From positions 434,001-498,000 of the forward strand of contig OZ038440.1 in the NCBI GenBank assembly GCA_964036275.1: a stretch of 64,000 nt of DNA, in the 5' to 3' direction. This document shows, piece after piece, positions 12,336-24,611 of this stretch. Source of the DNA: Litoditis marina (lineage: Eukaryota; Nematoda; Chromadorea; Rhabditida; Rhabditidae). The notes beneath the pieces are model-generated. The model was not told the origin of the DNA and searched no databases. It was given only the letters and a program-made list of their open reading frames with translations. Within the stretch, counting starts at the first letter, position 1; each line of letters begins with the position of its first letter. Made by a program: the position numbers and the translations under genes.

Positions 12336-14735
12336 CATGGATATTGGCAATCTGGTAGCATGATTGTGTGAGCTATTGCTAGTTATTTAGACACGAATCT
12401 AGATGATCTAGTATTTTGCTTTCCTTTTTTATGCATTCTTCTATACCTCGGTTTATATCAAAAACTAATACAGTGCTTCAAATGATTTGCTAACTCATTT
12501 TTCCTGCGTTGCTTACATTACATTTTTGTTGTTTAGAGGATAACGTAGAACGATTTGGTGTATTCGGATGTTTCCATTTTTCGTTTCCTTTTCTTTTCAC
12601 TAGTAATATCACCAATCACTGAAGTTAGTCTCGTATCTGGTCACACGAGCAAGTATCTATCGAACTCACAATCTCAATCGATATGGTTTGCACGTTTGCA
12701 CCGCGACTTGCGGTTCCAGCGGTGGGCTCGACCTGTGAGCCTAACGAAACTTTTTTCGAACAGCCTTTGTAAATTGTTCAACCTTCACCTTCACTCCTAC
12801 TCCCTACCGGGTTGAATCGCTGTAGAGCAACAGAAAAAAGCTGGACCTTACAGTAGGAACTATGTTCAATATACTTCGGTTTCGCAATACTGATGTAAAC
12901 GCTGAGAATACTTTGACTAACTAATAACAAATCATGCTGAGTTCTTTGTGAAACCAAGAAGGCAGTTTTTCTAAACTTCTCAACTTCAGGGCCAGCGTAT
13001 CGTGAAGGCGTGAGAGGACGAGTATAGCTTCATCAACAACCAACACAAGTGCCATTTTATGATATAATTCATTAGAACGTGCATAATAATATTTTGTAAT
13101 ATATTGTATCAACGCTTGCTGAGATACGCCACCTAATAGACAGGTTTTGTACGAGGAATAAATGAATTTTCGCATTTACACAAGTTGTATGTAATACTGC
13201 ATGTTATATGTAATATATTTATATGACAAGACATGGATAAATTGGATAAATGTTTACAACAACTGAAACGGATCTGCCACGTCTTTCTATGGAAACTGGC
13301 CAAATATAGTACAGGACAACTGTTACCGATCTTCCAGACGAGTCAATTTGGGAAACGGTAATAGCAGCTCTAGATTGATAGATCACACTGAATACCGCGT
13401 ACTTAACACAAGTAAAAGAGCTACCGTGGTAAAACGACCATCACATTAAACACAGTAGGTAAGAAAATGGTGGGGAAAGCAGAGTTTGACAAGTGTACCG
13501 TGTTTTCTCATAAGTTAGGAAAAATGACCTTTTCTATAAGACATGAACTTAAGAACAAATCCTAAACAGCATAAGTTTTCACGGGTACACAACTTGCGTT
13601 GAACGGTAAACACTAGAAGAGAACCCAATAGTCACGTTAAACGTGAAAAACATCAGAACGCATTTTCTTTCGTTCGTTCCAATTTCAGACGTGTATCCTA
13701 TGTTTCACGTGACTACCGGCGTGTGAAAGTGTGCGTATAAGTTAAGTGAACAATGGTTTTTCCCTCTCCATGAGGGGGGTAGATGAGGGGGTGATGATGG
13801 GAAGGGACTCCGTGGAGGAGAGAGAGTCCCGACTGGAGGGAGACGAGAGGGAACTGGGCACTCGGGAAGAGTCCTCCTGGAAACGGAACAGTGAGTGACA
13901 ACAATAACTTGCAATTTGATCTCAGATTATAAACACATCTCAGCGCAACATGAATACCGTAACTGGCCTGCCCGTGCTCCAGCAACCGACCCTATATAGG
14001 TAGCCTGCCACATAACACTGTGTACAACTTGTTCAGATCAAGTGTTCTCACGCTCATGTGAACTGTTGAACCGTAAAAAGTTGTATGTTCGCGGACAATC
14101 GCTAAAGAAGAGAACAGTTGACTGAATTGAAGTTAAATTTCTTTTGCACTCATGATCAACTTTGGTCTCAAATTGGGAACGCAGCAAAACATTTGGCAAA
14201 CCAGTTGTGATTGTACGACATATCAGTCAAGTGATGACTAGAGTCTAGAGACCAACAGATAATATGGCCACGACCATATCACGTGGGTATCATGGCAGAA
14301 GACCAAAGTCACATTCGGACCGAGATGCAAAAGGGACACGGTTCGCACAGGCATTATTATTTATAATGAGTTTCGTATTTTCTCACTTTTCCTCTCTCTC
14401 TCTCTTTCATAACAGTCATACTAGGACACACAGAATACGATTTAGTCACCAGTGTCTTTCAATAAATGTTTCTAGTTTGCGCATCTGTTTTCAAGCGGGT
14501 CGGAGTGTGTTGTGTGCAGGGTTCGAATTTTTTGTATGGGTTAATAGATGCAGCTGAATTTCGCCCGTAAACACACTGATAGAGTACATCTGGGTGAAGT
14601 AGCGTCTACTTGTAGCGAGATCAACACTGAGTTTAACTGCAACTGAAAACGTTAAAGACATGCACGTGAAAAAGAAAAGTGGACTTTCTCTCCTTCTCTT
14701 TTTTCACGTTCAACGTTTTGTTGCAATGTATGCCT
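12336..14735. other. 2.4-kb stretch without a recognised gene
   Basis: Either intergenic or part of the 18.5-kb candidate intron. I see scattered CACGTGA-like fragments around 13630-13710 and a purine-rich patch at 13770-13870. No splice-supported coding exon was found. Confidence 0.5.
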
Positions 14736-16860
14736 TTAGTGACAAACCTCAAGCATTCTGAGGCGATGAGCCAGTTTCTCTCCGAACCTCTCGCGGTATC
14801 CGGAGGAGACGTCGTCCATGAGGGCGTAGAGGGAATCGTAGTACTTGGTGAACAGCTCCAGACGCGTGAAATCACCTGGAGAAGATAAATTGAGAGAACT
14901 GTGGGGCAGAAGCGAGAGAACGAGAAGATATAGACAAAGAAAAAAAGGAAAAGAGAGAGAAAGAGATGAACAACACTTTCTGTGAGTTTTGCTTCCTGTT
15001 TACAATAACAACAGTCTACAGAACCAGTGCTGGAGCCGAATATGTATTGAATTGAATTGAAACGAACCAATCATACAATCCGATCGAAGTGAGGTGATTC
15101 TCCAGCCTTTTAGTGTCAGCTCAAGACAGTAGGGTTGACCTGGAAACAATTAAATGTTACAAATGCTCATACTTTGATACTATCTGCAACACAAACAAAG
15201 CAAACTACGCTACGACTTCAAACCGCAATACCACGTGGTTGAGGCGGAGAAACGTTTGGATAAGTTTGGTCATTATTGTGAAAGTCAAACTACAGTGATT
15301 ACCGAGTGTCAGCAGAACGAAGTACACTAGAGATGATGAATGAACAGTTAAAAAACAGATAGCGGCCATTCATTAGGCGACACGCAGATATACTAGTTGC
15401 TGGTGGAAAACTAAGGAAAGAGCTAGGTGAACGCTTAGCTGATTCAATAGTGAAGTGTACACTATGGTAGTGAGTAGGAAGCTGAGTGGTAGAAAAAATG
15501 TTATTCTGGTTGTGTAGTTTGTAGTTACCTTCAATTGTGGTCATATTGACGAAGATCAGATCGGGAGTACGGGGAAGCATTTCGGATACGCTTATCGACT
15601 CCACGGCAAACGACAGTTCGTGCACGGCAGCTAGAAAATATTGACTTTCAAAGTTAGGTGATCGATTTAATAGTTAGATGCACGTTTTCACGTTTTTTTT
15701 AACGTTCAACGTTTGCTTATCATCACCTAAACAATTAAAGGTATTAACTCAAACTAGTACCCATTCAAGCTTGATTACATAATTTACAAATAGTTCACAG
15801 CACATTTCAAAGCTTTCGCAATAGAACGATTTCTAGCACACTTAGTGCAACTACAAGCTTCATAACAGGTGTGACACATTTACGATGATACGAAAATAGT
15901 TGTGCTAGTATATTTAATTACGCACACTTTGACTACTACAAAACTAAAGTATTTGTTAAATCTTTCAAATTTCACCATTTCCTTCCACATATTCGAAAAC
16001 TTAACGACTTACCTATAGCTTCGAGTTCTAGTGAAGTTTCTCCTCCTCTGCTCTGGGGATTCGTTCCAGCGAATGAGCGGTTAATCGAAGACACTTTGTG
16101 AAGAGACAGTGGGATCGAACTGTAAATACTTAATATTATAAATTCAAGTAATCATTATATCTATCTACGTAGTTGTTCCTGTACTAACTCTTATTTTCTC
16201 CAGTAAATATATTTCGGACAATTGAGTAGTTGCTTAGGTTCTATCAGTATCTACAATATAACTTCTTGTATTGTAACGTATTTAAATTTCTCCCAGTCCA
16301 GAAAAAAACATTAATTATTTTTTACTACCCGTTAATGTTTTGATCTTGATTCTATGATTACAGTCAAATACACTGTGTACAAGAAAACAGGAAATTCTTA
16401 GGTATTTGAATGTGCGCTACGATTTATTTGTTACACCGTTTAATGTTTCAACCTATCATAAAACAGGGTGACAACCTTGATTTTGGAGACAAAAGAAATA
16501 GAATAGCAAAGCAATAGATCGATGTGACACTTCTCCTCTCTTAGTAAGTTCATTCTTTTTTGAAAATATATTCTCACAAGTCGTCGCATCATAAGTAGAT
16601 GAGTTTAGTAAACTTTCCGATGTGTTTCCTTGTTTTTCCATGAACTAATCGAGTGTTAACAAATGCATATATATATATTGCTTTTCCACTTTTTTACGCA
16701 ATAAAGTAATTACATAATTTGAGACAAGAATGGTCGTGGATCACCACTATGTAACATTGTGATTTGAAAAATAAAACTTGCAACTTGAAACGTGAACGTA
16801 CCCAGTGGGGGATCCGGTGGCTCCACATCTAATACAAGGCACGGGCTCGGTACGAAGCAT
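14736..16860 (-). CDS. GSKIP: GSKIP-domain protein (GSK3-beta/PKA-interacting adaptor)
   Basis: Five exons read right to left: 16860-16802, 16119-16013, 15630-15529, 15139-15068, 14875-14736. Every splice phase closes, giving 159 residues. The body aligns in order with vertebrate GSKIP: LELEAIAAVHELSFAVESIS (residues 50-69, human LEAEAVVNDVLFAV), then YCLELT at 93-98 (identical in human), and a C-terminal YDSLYALMDDVSSGYRERFG that matches the GSK3-binding helix (human [21 protein letters not shown]). In mammals this adaptor holds GSK3-beta and the PKA RII subunit. The 57-residue N-terminal extension has a PCIRCG motif. The start is preceded by TTCTCAG and two bases, consistent with a spliced-leader acceptor. 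The 72-nt fourth exon is easy to miss but required by homology. It lies antisense inside the candidate 18.5-kb intron. Confidence 0.88.
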
Positions 16861-18799
16861 TCCTGAGAAGAGAGAATTACTGCGAGTTCGGGGGGCAGAT
16901 GGGGTCATGACAATGACAGAAATGGACAGACACACAGACAGTCTCACCAAGGGGGGCGGGACTTGGTGCAAACGAATAGACTTGATATGCACGCGAAATA
17001 GTATACGAAACAGAGAGAGTCCTACACGTGGGCAGAGATAATAACGAGTTCAGGGGCACGTGGTATTACGTTGAAATAGAGAAAAACAAGTCTATAAGCT
17101 ATCTATAACCAGCTATGACATCATTTGTTGATAGGCGGGAAATCCCCCCCTTGTTTGCACTATTGCACCGGGGGATCGATTATTCGGGTTGCGAAATAGG
17201 GGGAGGGATACCCCTGCTATATACGGATGGTGGGGGTAGATAAGGTGGGAATATAGGTGGAAGAGGCCGGGAACCCCCCCCCCCCTCCCATGAGTACACG
17301 GAAAGTAACCAGTCAACCAGTCAGAGAAACTATGATTTACTAATGATCATAATTGTTTGCAACGTGAAGGAACAGGAACGCTGCTCTAGAACTTAGTCGT
17401 GTTTGCTAATGTAAGCATGTGTTTCGTACTTCAACTGAAAACAAATTGAAAATACGGTATGTACAAGTTCCATGAGAATGATACACATCTATCGCCTATT
17501 TTACTTAGAAAAGAGTGGTTGGTGTAGCAGTATTTTTAGTACAGAAGTCTTGTGGTTGTATTATTGTCAAAGACCAAACAGTCAGTAGAAATGATTGATG
17601 GAGGACAAAATCAACCCTGTGTTGCAGGGTGGAGAGATGAATAGAGAGAGAGGAGAAAGAGAGAGGGTGGCAGACACTGAGATAAATAATTATTTGTTTC
17701 GAAACAACTGAAAACTGCTAGAAAAGAGAGAACAAATTACGAAACCGTACGCGAACCACGTTGAAGAGACGATGGATAATATATAGATGAGATACACATG
17801 AGAAACAGCGTACGTGTGAGAGAAGAGCTGCAGCAGGAGACGCAGAGAGGCAGAGAGATCACAAAGTCGTTTGTGGCCGGTTCGATTAGAGGTGAATGAT
17901 CAAACCACCAATATGACGGCCTCGTATTTCCTAGCAGAGTGGGCGAGAGAGTACTCAAAACAGAGAGACGTAGACGGGAGATAAGAGGGGATGCATATTC
18001 TAATGGGGGTCATTACAGGGATAGATGGGGGTTTTTCCGCGAAAATTCTAGAATGTCAGAGATAATGAGCGGAAATTGGGTGCATTTAGATTCGCCAAAA
18101 GAAGGATGCAAATATTTCTTTCTATAAAACATAAATGGAGAATTGATTAGTTAAAACGAAAGAGTTTGCAAAAACAATACGGTTCACCTGAATATGAAAT
18201 TTAAAAAACAGCTTAGCCTCGAGATATGGAATTACTGAGGCGAAACTCAGATTAACTTACTAACTTTTGCTGGGGGATTTCCTTGAATGGAAAACTGTTC
18301 GCGTGGGCTGTCAACGATAAATGGTGGGAACTAGACTGATTCAGATTCATTGCTCAGGAAATAAACAAGTTAACATCATGTTGTTTTGTAGAACTCGTGC
18401 ACAACGAAATTCGGACCGACCACTGCGCTCCCTACACTTACAAAAAGCACTGAATCACTTGCGTTCTAAGCTCTTTCGAATTAGTGCACAGCATAGAGTT
18501 AGAAGTACAGTTATCCTCTCGTCGCATTTCGGCAGACGACCATTATACTAAATCAAGATTCAATAGTCTCATAAACCATGAATACTCATCAGCAAGATCG
18601 CACTTTATCATTGAACGTTTTTTGGATTCTAATCAATCTTTTCACGTGGACTAGCAGTTTAGTCGTTTTTGTTCCTAACATGTGTCCTACAGTAGGAATG
18701 AAAAACTTTCATTGCGATTGAATTTCGTAAATGATATCGAAAGGTATACCGACTTTCGATTTCGAAAAGTTCGGTTCATTTGAAAGTACTGTACAAGTC

Positions 18800-19320
18800 T
18801 GAGTGTGAATGATGTGGACTATGTATAGCAGGAATGGCAACTTTCGAGTGACGATAGTTGGGTATACGTGTTCTATATAGCGTCTCACATTACCAGCCCT
18901 TCTAGCGAATCTTGCAAAACGCATGTATAGCCTTTTTCATTCCTACTGCGACTTCTACAGTAAGATTGAAAAAGGAGGAGGAATTATGTGGACAATGTAT
19001 AGCAGGTTTACTGTACGAGTGTCAGAAGGAATGATGACATTACCACCCCTTCTAACGAATCTTGCAAGACGCATGTATACTGTTGGTCAATGGCATAGTC
19101 ACGTGAAACATGTTAAACACAGCAGAAATCAGAACCGTGCAATGACAAAGTGCACGACTTCTCATTATAATATCTTTACGTGACTGTTCAGCTTACTTCT
19201 ACTATATAGTCTCTTTCATTCCCACTGAGACTTCTACAGTTAGATTACAAAGCTTCAAGTCTGTTTTGAGAACGTGATATTATTGAAAAGAGCGAATCTT
19301 GCAAGACGCATGTACCCCTA
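18800..19320. repeat. Direct duplication plus foldback-arm cluster
   Basis: The segment around 18806-18930 (TATAGCAGG ... TTACCAGCCCTTCTAGCGAA ... CGCATGTATA) is repeated at about 18990-19080 with small changes, and its tail appears a third time near 19292. Arms of the foldback family enclosing the exons at 1647-1859 are interspersed (18940, 19210). It looks like nested or tandem insertion of one element family. Confidence 0.6.
19077..19208. repeat. CACGTGA-ended MITE, copy 3
   Basis: TATACTGTTGGTCAATGGCA at the left, AGTCACGTGAA just inside, and a right end ACGTGACTG ... CTTCTACTATATAG. Same family as 666-790. Confidence 0.7.
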
Positions 19321-19914
19321 GAGTAGCAGAAAAAGCAGCGAACTGTCCCCCAGCACAGAACACACAACAATGGGTGCTCTTCGAAAATCGCCATTCGGTT
19401 GTAAAGGGGCGGATAAAGGGAAGAGATAACTGATTTGGAGAGAGCGCAGACAGAGAAGACATGGACTTGGGGAAATTCCCTGCGTTTGGGTTCATTTTGT
19501 TACCCATATGTACTTTTACAATACATTTCGGGAACAGTTAATCAATAAGTAAGGAAATAAGAAAAACATATACAAAAAATGTTACTAGATAATTGAATGG
19601 AAGCATTCTAGAGAGACACAATCCATGATTTTCTGTTCGAACGCCCAATTGGAGCATGTAATTGCTTGGTTTGATTAGGATTCTTTGGTCTCACGAGGTC
19701 AAAAGAAGAATTTTTCACAAAAAGGGCCAGTTCAGGAAACTGGTCGAAGACAATAACACAAGTACATTAAATAATATAACAGGAGAGAAAGAAGACGGAT
19801 TAAATGTAGAAATAATAGGACAGAGTACAAGGAGGATCAATATGAAGCTGTCCACGTGACAGCCACGTGAAGGCAATGTGGCCGGTTGCTGGTCATAAAA
19901 GAAAAAGAAGATTG

Positions 19915-20350
19915 ATAGAAGGGACGGAATGAGAGAGAAGGAGAAGGATAGACTGGCGGGATAGGAGAGGGGAGAGAGAGGGGGGGGGGGTAATAAGGAG
20001 AGAGAACGATAGAGAGAGGGAGAGTCTATGCGAAGGGGGAGAATATATAGAGAGAGAGGGGGGAAACGAGAGGGGGAAGAGAAGAGAACTGTAGAGAAGC
20101 ATTTAGAGAGGGGAGAGAAAGAGAGAGAAAAAAGAGAGAGAAAGAGAGAGAGGAGGGATGAAGAGAGATGAAGAGAAGGCAAGGGAAGAGAAAGGGAGAG
20201 AAAGAAAGAAAGAGAGATAGATAGAGAGCAAAGGGAGACCAAAAATTGCACCCGGTCGAGTGATGCAAATGCCATGCGTTTCGTAATGATGGGTGACGGG
20301 GCCAGGAGAGAGAGGGGGAGAGAGGCAGAGAGCGGGGAGGGAGGGGGAGG
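19915..20350. repeat. Long GA-rich (polypurine) tract
   Basis: About 430 bp of almost pure purine on the plus strand made of GAGA and GGGAG units, interrupted once near 20230-20300 by mixed sequence. The long Ser/Leu-rich minus-strand frames across it are artefacts of the simple repeat. Such mirror-symmetric purine tracts can form triplex DNA. Confidence 0.85.
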
Positions 20351-22984
20351 GACGAAAACACAATTGAAGTGCACAATGTTTCTGCAAAACATTGAAGGAC
20401 ACTAACACAGAGATCAGGAAAGCTTTCAGTTTAATTTTTTGAATGAACAAGATTCAATTAAACGTGAACAGAGGTTTACATTCATCTATTGGAGCCTATC
20501 TCATTCTACCTTGAGATTTTTTACCAAAAAAACAATCATTTTTAGTTTTAGCTTTATTTTTCAAGTTAAACAATAATCACTCAAATTTCACGGACATTCA
20601 GTTATTATTAGCGAGTATCCCATTCATTTTGAGATGGTTTCCACCAAAAAATAATCATTTTTCATGATGAATTAGTTTTTTGACATTTAAGGAAGCTAAG
20701 AAGATCGTTTGCAGTATGGGAGAGAATGAAATGATAAGGTGGGTGATTTATGGTCAACTGCAGGGTATCAGAAGAAAAAGAAAGATAAGAAAAGAATTTG
20801 TCCCAACATGATAGATTGCGGATGCAACACGTGCGGGCATCGTCTGTAGTTTGGTGGCCGCTGGGCACGGGTGACCAAACTACGAACATTGTTTGTATTC
20901 TTATTGAGAAACAAACAATACATAACACAAAGTTCGAAAGTTCCAAGAAACGAAAGTTCCATTTTGGAGACAAATTTTTGTTTTAAACTGACAGAAAATC
21001 TTCTGTGTGCGGTAGAAACTGAACGTACGCCGTGCGCACATACACATTTCACACCTGTACATGTCTTGTTTACATAGAATGATGAATGTACAATTTTTTC
21101 AAACCACAATGTACAATACATGAGATTCAATCTGTCCCCGGTCTCTTTCAAATACTGATCTCTGGGAATTCCCCCCTACCTGGGTGGGGCAATCTGGGTA
21201 CAAAAACATTACACTAATGCACATGTTTTAATGTGGGTGCTTGTTTTCAATCAGAAGATTTGTGGCGGAGAAACGAGAAGTCATGTGCCCTAGTGGCAAC
21301 TGACGGTGTAGCTCAGATAGAGAGAAAAACACCGATCTTTAGTCATTTTCCATCACGAGCGGCAGAATATGCGAAAAGGAGGGGGCGAGACATCATTGAA
21401 TCACATATTCAGGAACACAATGTAGAAGGTCTGTTGACGAATGGAAGAGTAGAACACTGGGATATTCATTGAACGAGGAGATATTCAGAGCAACCGCTAT
21501 CGCAAATATAGTATTTGAAAGTAAGAACGGGGAGAAGATCTATTTCTGTGGAAAACCATGAATCATGCGTCTAATACACAAAAACAAATAGTTTACGTAC
21601 ACATTCAAACAAATCAACGTTGAGGTCTAATTAAGGCTCAACCAAAGGGAAAGTTATGAAATACCTCAATCTACTGGGGTTCTAAGGTTATCGGCTTCTT
21701 ACATTGTCTAGAGCGTGTCCTATTTACCAGATGGTCGAACTAAACTGCCCAGATGCATATATGTGTCATTTTATTTTTATAAGACGATTATTAGAGGTCA
21801 ACTGTATTTGATTTTTGCGTGTAGGACTGCAAAAATCAACAAATATATTAACTATATCGATAATATTTGAATGGTTGTTGAAAAGAGTCCAACCACTAGA
21901 CGGTGTGGTGGGCCCCCTCTCATGAATTATGGCTTCAGCGGGACGTACTTCTTCTCTTTTTCGAGAAACACCTGACTCTGATAATGAAATGAGATTACAA
22001 GAAGATGGAAACTGCTGTAAATTATGATAACTAATTCATAAAACAATCTGCGGTGCTTAAAAACTAATAGAGCAATCTGATTAGACACAGACTGGACAAC
22101 CAAGAAACGTTCTGACTAAACTGAGCGAGGATGTTCTTAGTTTCACGACCATTTTATAAGGTTCTTTCGTTTCTGTTCTCACTAATACTTTGAAACAACA
22201 TTCATCAGTATCTCAATATTCAAATTGTGAGCATTTGAAGTGAAACGGTGAAAGTTCTGAAAAAAGGCTATTTTTCGACCCTTTTTATTGTAAAGTAATA
22301 GGAAAAGTAGAGTGCACGTGAAGTGAATAAGAACACTGTTTGACTTCCGATTGGATCTCGCCAGTGTTTGCTATGCCAGTTGTTCACGTGACTCCCTGCG
22401 TCACGGACTTTTTAGAGATATTGCACAGAGACCGAAATGTGACAGAGGTCGCCAACTGCTGCCGGCAAAAACCGTCAGAAATGAGTACTTGCGGCAGGAA
22501 GGACTCAAGAATCGTTCCCATTTTACTGCCAGTCCAATGTATAGTCACGTTCATTGTGAAAACACAACGGAATCGGAAAACGTGTACTGATATAGTTCAC
22601 ACTTGAAAACAATTTATCACGTCGCACGTGAATACGACGTGACTCAGTTTTACTATAGCTGATTTCAAATCGTTTAGGGTGTGATGTGCGTAGTTTGAAT
22701 TGTGTTCCGGTGTGAAAACACGACAAAACGTGAGCTGCACCTAAAACGCGATAGGTCATTTGAGGGAACTTCCATCAGGATGGTTGGGGTGTGATCTTTA
22801 CAAACCCGGACATGAATTTCAAGTTCAATGAAAAGAGAAAGCATATTTGCCTGACTACTACTGGGAACAACATAACAGAACTATCCTGCCCAAATAAATT
22901 CAATCTCAGACCCGACGAAAATGTTGTCCTTCATATAAAACAATTGAAAAATTGTATAAAATAATTGAAAAATAGAAAAAAGTA

Positions 22985-24516
22985 TTACAAAATATGCACA
23001 ACTCTGTTCAATATTGTTGAAGTCCTGAAGATGTCTGTGTGGGGGGCACAGGAAACAGTAATCATCGGATTGGAGGGGAAATTGGCACCCAACGCCGTCA
23101 ACATCTTCAGCACACTGAAATGAAGCATACATAATAAAACGTATAATAAAATCTTATGTTAAAAATCTAAACTACTAGAACTGTGTGTTCTGCCTTCACA
23201 ATTGTCCGTCTGGTGCTTTGCGTTGGGCTTATACTAAACAAACCAGACGAAAAGTAAAACGAACCTCTCGTCATCAGTTTTGGTCCTTTGCAGTACAATG
23301 AAAGAGTCGCACTTGGGTATGGTATCCGTCTGACTTATTATGATGGCATCGTTCTTCTCAGACAACGAATAGTAGGCGGCGATAGCTGGTGAAAAGAATA
23401 CTCCCAGTAAAAATAATCGAAGTAGTCAAATTACCAGCAAAGTGAATGGCACAAGAGATAACTTTGAAAAACTGTTGGGAGTGACCTATGTTGAGTTGTA
23501 GTCTAGTCTCTATGCACAGCACAATTTTATTATGGCTTGGTAGACGACAAACGGAACCAAACTAAAAGTACAGAGAAATTGTACGAAATGACCGTTGTTC
23601 ACTTCTCCAACACGAATTTGACATATGTTGTAACAGAGTAGATTCCAGCTCTTTTCAACATGCATCTGTGTACCACCATTCCTTCAACACAAAAAGTTCT
23701 GCTGACGAAGTTTGTAAAGAAACAGTACCTTGCATTTCCACATTAGGTGCGAATGTCCATCGCATAGTTCGATCGGAATTCTTCCAAAGTTCTCCCACTA
23801 TTGACTTTTTAGTGATAGGAGTGTAGTAGGAGAACTCAAACGCTGAATGGGAAGTGTCGTTCAGAACTGAAAATTCGGATTTTCTCGATTAAAAGATGGT
23901 GGTAAAAATGGTGTACTATTTTCACTATTCTGAAGGAAACTGGAACTTAGCTGATTGCGCAATGAACTTAGAGAAAAGTTAGTTTCTGGGCGAATTCGAA
24001 GATAATTTGAGGTTGTGAGTGCTGGTAATAGCTATTTGTCTAGTTTCCTGGTGTGAGAAATTGAGAAAAGGTTCACTCTGGAGTGCAAGATTAGAATAAT
24101 AAGATGCGTTACTTCCTCACATTCATGTCGAGGTAACTAAAGTTAGCAATAGGCAATCTAGGAGTTTGCACAGTGCAATAAATTTCTCTCTCTTCTCTCT
24201 CTTCTTTCTCTTGTCTTCATTCATCTTTGGACTTTTTCTCTTATTAGTCGGAAAATAGCCTGTTATTGTAATTAGTTACGCTTGTTGATACAAGCCAGTA
24301 TTTTCTCATAATAATTTGTACTTCCTATTTTTCTTATAATTTAATGCATTCTTCTGATATTTCAAATATGTTTCGCGAAAATCCACCTGTAATCTGGGGG
24401 CACATCATGACAATTTCTCGTCTGAAGACCGACTGGAGAGAGAGACGTCGAGGAACTACTTCTCCCATGGAGAGGCTGTCGATTGCCTCAATTAGACGAG
24501 TTTTTGGGCCATTCAT
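22985..24516 (-). CDS. Unrecognised 172-residue protein, four exons
   Basis: Exons: 24516-24387, 23866-23729, 23385-23265, 23114-22985 (TAA). All phases close. The protein begins MNGPKTRLIEAIDSL and includes FSYYTPITKKSIVGELW (residues 55-71), MRWTFAPNVEM (residues 78-88), SEKNDAIIISQTDTIPKCDS (residues 97-116) and a C-terminal LTALGANFPSNPMITVSCAP (residues 135-154). It looks like a compact, soluble mixed alpha/beta fold with no signal peptide. I cannot name a family. Its first exon contains an in-phase alternative acceptor at 24421 that would join an upstream candidate exon at 26802-26920, replacing the first 32 residues. It is divergent from the small plus-strand gene starting at 24612, with 95 bp between the ATGs, so the two may share a promoter. 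Confidence 0.65.
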
Positions 24517-24611
24517 ATTACTTTTTCATATTTTCCATATTACTTTTTCATATAAACTTTTATACTTTCTGACCTTTACAGACTTATAATGTTCTAGTTC
24601 TCTCTAGCGGA
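24517..24611. promoter_or_regulatory. Likely bidirectional promoter between divergent genes
   Basis: Only 95 bp of AT-rich sequence separates the minus-strand ATG at 24516 from the plus-strand ATG at 24612. It includes repeated CATATTACTTTTTCATAT blocks. No clear TATA or HSE is visible. The call rests on gene arrangement only. Confidence 0.35.

Larger units (their letters stand above)
16861..22984. other. 6-kb stretch of repeats without a recognised gene
   Basis: It holds foldback-family arms and a direct duplication at 18800-19080, a CACGTGA element at 19077, a long GA tract at 19915-20350, and poly-G/C runs near 17275 and 19981. Frames at 22340-22606 are open on the forward strand but look non-coding. 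I found no gene structure. Confidence 0.5.

Noticed and set aside
19715..20450. Minus-strand ORFs up to 225 codons, Ser/Leu/Pro-rich
   Set aside because: They read across the GA tract; composition is entirely explained by the simple repeat.
22340..22606. Plus-strand ORFs of 79-88 codons
   Set aside because: Two frames are open over the same DNA, and there is no acceptor, donor or domain evidence.
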